From Ciona intestinalis (lineage: Eukaryota; Chordata; Ascidiacea; Phlebobranchia; Cionidae), in contig NC_020167.2 in assembly GCF_000224145.3 (NCBI RefSeq), positions 239,644 to 303,643 on the forward strand: 64,000 nt of DNA. The letters are read 5' to 3'. Under the pieces are notes generated by a model. That model saw only the letters and a list, made by a program, of their open reading frames with translations, did no database searches and had not been told where the DNA came from. This document shows positions 57,801 to 64,000 of this stretch, one piece after another. Numbering within the stretch: the stretch's first letter is position 1; every line of letters starts with the position of its first letter. The translations under genes and the position numbers were made by a program.

Positions 57801-60569
57801 ACACACCAACATGCACAAGCAAACTTTTACTTTTCCCTCTTCAATGTTGGATGATGTCGGTGCTGCCAACTTCACAGTGGAGTGTTGCGCGTTTCTCTGC
57901 TCTTCCATTGCCAACCAATACCCCAAGGTAAGAATGTTGTTAAAAGCAAAATGCACTATGGCGCCGTGGCATAGTGGTTAGCGCGCCTGCCTGTAACGGT
58001 AATGGGCAAGACACTTAACGGCAATTGCTCTAACCCAGTGGTCACTAATAGGTTGTCCAAATTATCAGCCATACATAAAAAAATTTCCCGGCCACGCTAG
58101 GATAAAGTAAGTAACATTCATTCATTCACTCACTATGCCTCTGGATCAGAGTTTATGGGTTTGAAGTTGGGTGCTGCTACCATTGTGGGTGTTTAAGTGT
58201 CTTTGGGCAAAACACTTAAACACAATTTGTACAACCCAGTGGTCACATAATGTTTGTTTAATTTTTTTTAAATTGTCAGCAATACATTAATGAAAACATC
58301 ACCCACAAAGTTGCACACGTTGTAACATGTAAGGTGTGTGAAACAGAACACCTATGTTATAACGACTGTCATTGCCCCCTAACCAACAGATGATAAATAA
58401 CTTACATTCATTCATTGATATTATCAGTGCGCCAACGAGCATGGGATGAATTGTCGAAACGCTCAACCAACAAATAGTGTTTGTCGCGAGGATAAATATA
58501 ATGTTGGACCGTTCCTACATGTTACAACATCCACACAAACCATGATACTAGAAGCTGGGAAAGGTAGCACTGGTTTAATTTATTTTATAAACTTTGTTTA
58601 ATTTATTTTATAAACTTGTTTTTTTTACGCGTTAGCTAAAATAAAATAACTTTTGTTTAGGTTTTTGGTAAAATCTGGGCTGACATTGTTAAATTGTATT
58701 TACACTAGTCATCAAACATAGGGAACTTCATTAGTGCAAAATGCGGCGAGTGCATTATACTTTGGCTGTGCTTGTTTGTATCTAACAAGCAGGGTGAAAT
58801 CTGGGGTGACATTGTTAAAATACAGTTACACTCATAGTTGTTAAACATAGGGAACGTCATTAATCAATGTGGTGAATACAATATACTTGAGCTGTGCTTG
58901 TTTGTTAGAAATCTAACAAGCAAGGTGAAAGGCATTTTAATATGTAAAACTAAGGTGCTGCATCATATGATGTAACACCTGTTTAAAAAGCACAAGAACC
59001 TCCATTATTACACCGATGTTAGTTACATATGAAGTAGCTCTCACTCATTCTTGGGGTCTGCAAGTCTTGGATCTACATTAACATTGAATTCCATACAGAA
59101 GAAAGCAAAGAAATGAAAATTGAGTTGAAATATATGCTTGCCATTTCATTTGGAATGTTTCTTGTTGGTGTTATCTTGGTTTTTACGCTTTGTAAAATAC
59201 GACAACATTACAAGAGAGTTCCGCGTCGCGTAGCAACAGAACAAGATCAATGTTTGTTGAACAATAAATGTTCGTACACTCATGCAAGGTACGAATGTTA
59301 CTTTATCTAAGACGCCTTTTTTTTTTTTTTTAATTCCCTTTTTGCTTTTTTATTATTACACCATTGGTACCATCTTCTGGGGGGAGATATAAATGGGCCC
59401 AATGCCAACTGGACAAAAATTACGCTTTTTACCTCTGTGATTAAGATAAAAATATATAATCACTTACAAAATCAAGATTGTTCACGTCTGGTTATAACCT
59501 TTTATAATAGCAACTTACCCGTATTAGTGTTTACCTAACTATACGCGTAGGTTCTCATAACTTATTCCCGCCTATGCATGCCCATGTTAGGCATATATAT
59601 ATATCACTGCATGTATATATATACAAGATATACTGACCATTATTGTATGTTGTGTAACTTTCCATGTATTTCCACAGCAGCCAAAGTGAGAGTGGTGAAA
59701 TATCAAGACAAACTCTTTACGTGAATGTCAACAACAGATCAAATAAAATCACTGGTAAGAAAAATTTTCTAATTTAAAAAAAAAATCTTTTAGTTACAAA
59801 CTTTTAATTTTTTCTTTTAACTTGGTGTTTTGTAGAAAAAGAGTGCCTGAGTGGAAAGAGTGATTACATGGGACTGTACCACATATCTCCGCTTGTATCT
59901 TCTAATTACACTGAAAAACACATCGTGGAGGTCGTTGGAAAGGTAGGATTTTCAACTATTTTGCTTTTTCTTGCCTATAATTGTAACAGCATCAAGACTT
60001 TAGCATTAACATTTAATGTAACTTATATCACCTCGCATGAGGGGTTACAACAGTTGTTGTAGCACTGGTGTTCTGTTTCATACATCTTCTGCCCCCTACA
60101 AGTTTCCACGTGTGTAACTTTGTGGGTGATTGTTTATGTAATACGGCTGACAATTTAGAAAAATAATTTGAGACCACTGGGTTGACGCAACTGGTGTTAG
60201 GGGTCTTCTGTAAAAACATATACGCCACAATGTTAGCAGCAAGCTTTGATCCCATACCCTTTATGTCTCGCCATCAACAACTAATATAACTTGTTGTATT
60301 TTCAGTTGAAATAAATGTTCAATATTTTCCAGGGGAAGCAAGATGGAAGTGAATCACCGTTGTTGGGAACTTCCTCGCTCGAGCATAGAAACTGCCGAGC
60401 AATTCCCAGCACAGGGGGCAAGAGCAGGGGTCATGCTGATGATACCTCGAGTGCAGACAGTGGTGTTCCTGTTGAACCTGACAAATCAGAATCAAGCTCT
60501 GTTACATCACAAACTGCAGCACAAATTTTCGTCAGTAACTTGACAGACATGAAAGAGGAGACGGTATAA
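39843..60569 (+). CDS. TGFBR3: Betaglycan (TGF-beta type III receptor)-like ZP-domain receptor
   Basis: Nineteen exons join in phase to 861 residues: 39843-39912, 45973-46049, 46489-46626, 47725-47883, 48496-48718, 49245-49392, 49897-50047, 50365-50452, 51377-51594, 53660-53794, 54318-54375, 55736-55836, 57061-57194, 57789-57927, 58428-58563, 59099-59288, 59678-59754, 59836-59942, 60333-60569. A signal peptide (MWVGRLWICHLLLLGL) is followed by two modules like the betaglycan orphan domains: the first with FALMSTKPISWVIQGL and KVTSFTSVERANFIKL, the second with KLTLVLRNSHPVEWKLIGDF and PHLTSLAVFNYVNFIKVKLK. A Cys-rich ZP domain covers about 405-655, and one helix (MLAISFGMFLVGVILVF) about 671-690. 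The order matches human betaglycan (851 aa), which presents TGF-beta and inhibin. The cytoplasmic tail is about 170 residues against roughly 42 in mammals. Endoglin, the sister family, is the alternative. Exon 1 depends on phase and the signal peptide, across a 6-kb intron. Confidence 0.85.
40222..40266 (+). repeat. SINE head fragment in betaglycan intron 1
   Basis: GTGCTGTAGCATTGTGGTTA followed by GCATACCTGCCTGTAACCCA matches the tRNA-like head of the SINE family. Only about 45 bp remain. Confidence 0.5.
41263..41270. promoter_or_regulatory. CRE-like palindrome TGACGTCA in betaglycan intron 1
   Basis: A perfect octamer in a locally GC-richer patch (41150-41330) that also has GGTATGCGCCGC and the related CCGCATACCCC. 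It may be an intronic enhancer or part of a mobile element; the sequence does not decide. Confidence 0.25.
41330..41372. repeat. AT dinucleotide microsatellite
   Basis: ATATATATATTTATAATATA and flanking TA repeats; low complexity. Confidence 0.8.
42545..42625 (+). repeat. Direct repeat of about 28 bp in betaglycan intron 1
   Basis: AAAATTACACCTATTACAAA occurs at 42545 and again at 42598, each followed by AAGTTT/AAGCTT-type sequence: a small local duplication. Confidence 0.7.
42770..42925 (-). repeat. Intronic repeat family B, inverted copy
   Basis: GTGTCTATACAAACAAGCAG and TCATTAATCAATGAGGTTAC are reverse-complement matches of copies at 48825, 56520 and 58675-58930. Diverged. Confidence 0.55.
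43572..43680. other. Local hairpin-forming sequence in betaglycan intron 1
   Basis: GTGCCACTG (43608-43616) pairs with CAGTGGCAC (43651-43659), and outside it CGATGTA (from 43575) pairs with TACATCG (to 43674). The arms are interrupted. It is probably a transposon remnant; a structured RNA cannot be excluded. Confidence 0.3.
44750..45130. other. GC-rich, CpG-containing patch in betaglycan intron 1
   Basis: Compared with its surroundings this stretch is rich in CG dinucleotides (CGCGCCAGGCC, GAGGCGCGCGAAAG, GATCGCGCGGCAC, GGCGGGCGGTGAGGCG, GTTTGCGCGCGAG). It lies about 850 bp before exon 2. It may be an alternative promoter or a foreign insertion. Open frames in it are not convincing coding sequence. 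Confidence 0.4.
47385..47470 (-). repeat. Intronic repeat family B, short inverted copy
   Basis: CTATACAAACTAGTAGAGCC and CCATTAATCAATGATGTACC match family B in inverted orientation. Confidence 0.45.
48180..48435 (+). repeat. Intronic repeat family C, tandem-like copies
   Basis: Three related stretches built on CATGCCATGG followed by a GGCCTGAGATTTAAGTC-type motif and CCATTACCC. Further single copies lie at 46360-46450, 47510-47600, 50085-50145 and near 55100 (inverted). All are in betaglycan introns. Confidence 0.5.
48825..48965 (+). repeat. Intronic repeat family B copy
   Basis: GTTAAAATACAGTTACATTC, GGAACGTCGTTAATTAAAGT and TTGTTTGTATAGACACCTAA; the closest relatives are at 56520 and 58801. 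Confidence 0.65.
51874..52698. mobile_element. 825-bp palindromic foldback element, TTAA-flanked
   Basis: The two arms of about 380 bp are inverted copies: left AAAGGGGCATACCAACGAAA, right TTGTTATGCCCCTTT; both contain ACATAGACTTTATTATGTTT and GCTGACTCAGCA. TTAA lies at each outer edge. There is no coding frame. The TTAA flanks recall piggyBac-type insertion. It lies in the intron between exons 9 and 10 of the betaglycan-like gene. Confidence 0.85.
52922..53117. mobile_element. TIR/MITE element in betaglycan intron
   Basis: Left end AGTAGGGTAGGGAAAGATGA and right end GTCCCCTCTTCCCCTATCCT are the diverged termini of the family; the interior has TTGGTTATAAACAAAGACCA like 30692. Confidence 0.7.
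53870..54050. mobile_element. Diverged TIR/MITE element in betaglycan intron
   Basis: Left end ATTGTGGGGTAAGATGATAT and right end CACATCTTAACCAACCCTAC match the family termini with several changes. Confidence 0.55.
54503..55055. mobile_element. hAT-like non-autonomous element with target duplication
   Basis: Termini CAGGCGTACCCAACC and GGTTGGGCACGCCTG are inverted repeats. The flanks carry a perfect 8-bp duplication ATTTAGAC (54495-54502 and 55056-55063). Subterminal GTCGACCGCGGTCTACCGG and CTGGTAGACCGCG also match in inverted form. A 50-N gap lies inside. No transposase frame is visible in the known part. Confidence 0.88.
54840..54889. other. Assembly gap (50 N)
   Basis: Fifty unknown bases inside the hAT-like element, probably caused by its repetitive nature. 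Confidence 0.99.
55449..55620 (+). repeat. Tandem duplication of about 100 bp in betaglycan intron
   Basis: CCATTATAAAAAGTGCATTA and CCATTATAAATAGTGCATTA begin two copies about 97 bp apart. Both contain AAATGACTAAC and CCACCTCCATTAAATATTTT. Confidence 0.8.
56520..56650 (+). repeat. Intronic repeat family B copy
   Basis: GTTAAAGTACAGTTACACTC, TGGCGAATGCAATATATTTT and TGTAGACACTTGACAACAGG match the copies at 48825 and 58801. Confidence 0.65.
57959..58135 (+). repeat. SINE, internally deleted copy
   Basis: The best head in the window: GGCGCCGTGGCATAGTGGTT then AGCGCGCCTGCCTGTAAC. It jumps to GGGCAAGACACTTAACGGCA, so the box-B region is missing, and ends GGATAAAGTAAGTAACATTC with ATTC repeats. 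Confidence 0.85.
58136..58420 (+). repeat. SINE copy directly after the previous one
   Basis: Lacks most of the head. It has GGTTTGAAGTTGGGTGCTGC, CACAAAGTTGCACACGTTGT and AACAGAACACCTATGTTATA, and ends in an ATTC tail that abuts the acceptor of betaglycan exon 15. Confidence 0.75.
58675..58930 (+). repeat. Intronic repeat family B, two tandem copies
   Basis: Two units of about 125 bp, each starting GGTGACATTGTTAAA or a close variant, with AAACATAGGGAACTTCATTA / AAACATAGGGAACGTCATTA, and ending at CTTGTTTGT...CTAACAAGCA. Confidence 0.75.
60045..60275 (-). repeat. SINE in last betaglycan intron
   Basis: Inverted copy with tail GTTGTAGCACTGGTGTTCTG, GTAACTTTGTGGGTGATTGT and body GAGACCACTGGGTTGACGCA; the head is degraded. 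Confidence 0.65.
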
Positions 60570-63410
60570 ATTTGACTCGAAAAATTCACAAGTTAAGGTT
60601 CAACATGACGATGTCCCCTTTGAACCAAGATGACCTCTGCCAACCCTTGTTCCTGACCTCATTTTTTATTATTTAACATTTCTTAACTTCACCTCAAACC
60701 ATAAGTTAACTATTCTCGCCGATGGGCCTCACAACATATTCTTATATTTGTATGACGAAAAAGACATCGTGCTTTCCACAGCGACAAAACTTTATTGCGC
60801 GCTTGAAATACGTGGTGCAACTTTATTCCAGATTCTCACCTCACCAAAAGCTTGTTCCAATCACAACTTAATACTCCATCAGCAAAATAACGTTTGGTAC
60901 TCTTGTTCTTGAAGGTCACTATGTTTCCTCGCTGTTACTTCTCCACCTCAGATATTCTCTCCATGTTTTCTTGCATGGAAGAGACAAATCTTTTTGTGTC
61001 CCATCTTATTCCTTAGCTCGGCGTGTTTAGTTTTTCGTTCAACACAAAAGACGGAAACATTCAACCTCCTTTCCCAGTGGCTTGTATACCTCAAGAAGTA
61101 TCACCCGATTTTTCACGTCATGTGTTCTTTCGTTTCCACCTATAGCTCGCTACTGACCCCATATGTCTTTGGAAAGACCTGTTACTTCCGAATTCACAAG
61201 AATTGGCTTTCTGATCACGAAAACCGTCCTCAAAATTGGTTTTCTGGCAATTGACTCCTACCTCTAAACAAGCGCGGATTCCTTAGCAATATTGTTCCAA
61301 GGTTTCTGTTATAACTTGCATTTGGTTACTTCACATTTAATTACCGGATATCAACAAAGCTGATCAGAACCTCTCACATTCTGAATGAAAACCTCATACA
61401 GTTTAAAAATGCGAGGTATTATTTGCCAATAAGTTTCCATTTCTTTTCTTCGTGATAAATCAAGTCCCAAAAAGTTCCGAGATAAAATGCAATATTTTTC
61501 CAACAGTTCAAAATCGTGACCTTAATTTTTTAACGGAAGCAATATCCTTTACTTCTGTTTGTTTTTAAAAAACATCATTTATTTGATTATCGTTTAAATA
61601 TCTCTTCATTTTAGCATGGGATAAGCATGTTTTTTAAATAGTTTTGATGAAATTGTACAATGTTTTTTTTCATCATATTAATATTTCATGTAAAGACGTC
61701 TTAAAATAGTTTACATACAACATATAAACAAATTTTTATCTTGCACAAAGAAACAACATAATTCGATTTACGAAGCACCTCAGCATTAAAATGCGATTGT
61801 TTTCCTCACTCAATGTTTCCCATGACTGCTACCTGGTCTATGTTCTACCAGTTTCTAATCTTACAGAGCTGAACTGCAACCCCATTGTATTGATTCATAG
61901 AAAATGCTTCCCAATTCTCCTGACAGAAGTTGTATTACAAAATTATGTGAAAGCTGTTTTTAATGAAATATTTTTCTTTTAAAGATTTTTTTGTTTTACT
62001 TTGTACATACATGTACACTCATGCGGTGAATGATTCCTTTAATGTGCCGTCATTACACAGTTAAGGCGGTTGTAAAAGTTCCAAATATGAATGGTGTTAT
62101 TGAAATAATCAAACACCTTAACTGGTTTAACCTTTTAACTTGCTGTTTTAAAAACACGAAAAACTACTGGTTTGTGTTGTATTTATTTTTTAAATTGTTG
62201 TATGACAATAACTTGTTTTGTAAATATGCGTTTTTGTGCGGCTGACTCTGGCCGTACTTTAAATACCTTCTCAAGAGTTAGCGAAGCTGTTTGGGAAAGG
62301 TAGGGGCGTGGTACTTAGTCATCATACCCCGTTTTAATTTCTTAGCAGATCCACTTAAAGTTCACTTTATGAAAGGAGCGTTTATTGTAAACTTGATGTC
62401 GACGCTCAATAAAATGTTCAATGCAAAGAAAATCTCTTTTTTTGAAAAACTAGACCCCTGTCCTATCAGACTTACTTTATACAAGCTATGTTTTTATTGT
62501 ATTAGGAAATTACGTGCAAGTTGTATTGTAAGGGTGTGGGGTAAGGCAGGACACCGCTAGCACCGAAATTGTGTTTCTAACAAGGCTATTTTAAAACTGT
62601 TGGGCTACAGTTATAAAGTTATGTATATATTCTTAGTAAAAGGTACATCGCTGGCAATTGCTTTCATGCTCAAGCTTGGGCAGGACACTTGACGGCAAAA
62701 ACATCCGTGATATATCAGAATTTTAAACGATTGTAAAATAAGGCGTGTCAGTACTTATGCGTTTATTGTAGCGTATTATATTGGACAATAACACAACATT
62801 GTCTTTCTGTTGTCAATGTTTTGGCCAAGCAAAACGTCTAGGCCACGAACCCGGTCGTTTTTGTTCGACTGACTTAATAAAACTAAAACTTATTTTACCA
62901 TAAAAATAAATAGGCTATACATTTTTATACAGTTTATTTTAGTTCGCAATCTACATTTCGTGCATGCTTTACATTAATTTACAAGCTGTCAATATTTTAA
63001 CTCTGAACATGATATTAACATGTGAAAACCACAAATTTAGAATTCAATCACCAAGCCATGCAGCCAAACCATAAGAAATGTACACGCGGAGAGGAAAATT
63101 AAAACAAAATTAGCATCACTGGAAAAGTCAACATATTCATTCACTTTGTTTGAAATATTGAATTACAAAACAATAAGTGTAAACATAAAGAATAATAACA
63201 GAAACACACAGACAAACTATTGCTTTACAAATTATGGAACTTCATAAAAACGATAAAAAAGTAAAGAAAAAAAAGAAGTGCAGAATCTTATATTTTCAAA
63301 TGGGGGGTATTTTTTAATTAACAGTTACTATCAAACAAATGAACTGGCAGACTGTACAAAATATAACAAACTTTGTCACGGGGACAATTGTTTTGAAAAT
63401 CTCTTTCCAT
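60570..63410. other. Betaglycan 3' UTR and intergenic region
   Basis: Follows the betaglycan stop codon. I see no coding exon. The first canonical AATAAA I find is near 62408; an ATTAAA variant lies near 61785. The right part holds the 3' UTR of the next (minus-strand) gene, with a TTTATT (minus AATAAA) near 62932. A partial TIR-like GTGTGGGGTAAGGCAGGACA is at 62534. Confidence 0.5.
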
Positions 63411-63760
63411 TTAAACCTCAGTGTAACCGCCATTGCGGGGATGTCTTGTACGAGAGGTGCCTGGAGTTAGAAGCATCTGGACAGCTTTAGCCACGTCCCC
63501 CCCACAACGATTTAAAACCTCAACATTGAGGTCGTAATCGCTGAATCCCATCTCGAACAACTGATCCATGGGTGATGGGTTAAAAATGAGAGGAGTGGGA
63601 GCAACAGGAGCAAGAGTGGGAGGGGTGGGAGCAGATTGAGGAGCGAGGATAAACTCATCTTCATCAATTCCATCGTGTGGCGGGTAATATATTTGGGGTG
63701 AATCATCTCCGTTTAATGAATCTGCTTCATCAGTGTTGTGAGGGTTTGGTACTTCTGTTC
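63411..63760 (-). CDS. C-terminal exon of a UBA-domain protein, NBR1-like (5' part beyond window)
   Basis: One terminal exon of about 115 codons with acceptor TTTATTGAAACAG at 63761 and stop TAA at 63411-63413. After an acidic, proline-rich linker (DEADSLNGDDSPQIYYPPHD, SAPTPPTLAPVAPTPLIFNP) comes a UBA domain: MDQLFEMGFSDYDLNVEVLN then RCGGDVAKAVQMLL, close to the end of the protein. The Phe-Glu-Met-Gly-Phe loop, the Leu-Asn pair and the C-terminal position resemble NBR1, a selective autophagy cargo receptor whose UBA binds ubiquitin; SQSTM1/p62 or another UBA protein remains possible. The exon begins in phase 2. No further exon is visible in 63761-64000, so the preceding exon lies beyond the window. 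Confidence 0.68.
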
Positions 63761-64000
63761 CTGTTTCAATAAAAAAAATTTTGTATTTAAAAAATGAATA
63801 AAATCAGTTTGCTTTCAATTTATTTTTTAAATACAGTAGTGGATATCAGAATTTAAATTGAAAAAAAAGGGAAATCAGCAGCATAACCAGTTGTTAAAAC
63901 ATGCTGTGTGTAGAAACTTCTTCGGTGTCAAATAAAAACTTAGCTGCTAAACCAGCAATACAGTATAAGTTAACTCATATCGTTAACTAAACAAATTAAC

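Noticed and set aside
57582..57854. Open frame ending near the ZP exon at 57789
   Set aside because: It is in a different frame from the exon, whose correct frame gives the Cys-rich ZP sequence CCAFLCSS and joins both neighbours in phase.

Overview
The window looks like AT-rich nuclear DNA of a solitary ascidian, most probably Ciona. The reasons are multi-exon genes with short GT-AG introns, deuterostome families (NPC1, SERINC, FERM-PDZ phosphatase, NACHT-LRR receptor, betaglycan-type ZP receptor), and a dense load of a tRNA-headed SINE and small terminal-inverted-repeat elements of the kind reported from Ciona. The species is inferred from gene content and repeats; no marker proves it. There are two assembly gaps, 35770-36269 (500 N) and 54840-54889 (50 N).

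Layout. 1-8647 (-): most of an NPC1 sterol transporter in 21 exons, with its C-terminus beyond the left edge. 11240-12148 (-): a small three-exon secreted protein with a very basic segment after the signal peptide and an acidic segment downstream, resembling an antimicrobial peptide precursor. 12405-13390: an inverted-repeat element with a SINE nested inside. 15161-20580 (-): a complete 12-exon SERINC. 22133-25096 (-): an intronless 987-residue FERM-PDZ-tyrosine phosphatase of the PTPN3/PTPN4 type. 26733-33527 (+): a 15-exon NLR with an N-terminal DZIP3-like HEPN domain, a NACHT ATPase and C-terminal leucine-rich repeats. 33800-34919 (-): a small unnamed multi-pass membrane protein, convergent with the NLR. 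36361-36433 (+): tRNA-Arg(TCG). 39843-60569 (+): a 19-exon, 861-residue betaglycan (TGFBR3)-like receptor with introns full of repeats. 63411-63760 (-): the last exon of a protein ending in an NBR1-like UBA domain, otherwise off the right edge.

The exon models were built by hand from splice sites. Reading phase is maintained through every junction, and the summed CDS is a multiple of three for each complete gene. The genes do not form one pathway. NPC1 and SERINC are membrane lipid-handling proteins, the NLR and the AMP-like gene suggest innate immunity, the betaglycan-like gene points to TGF-beta ligand capture, and the UBA protein may belong to selective autophagy.

Most of the remaining DNA is repeats: a roughly 300-bp SINE with an ATTC-rich tail (about a dozen full or partial copies), a TIR family whose ends read like GTAGGGTGGGGGAAGATGGG, an 825-bp foldback flanked by TTAA, and two short elements with intact target-site duplications. 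I found no CRISPR array, rRNA, bacterial-type operon or viral gene.
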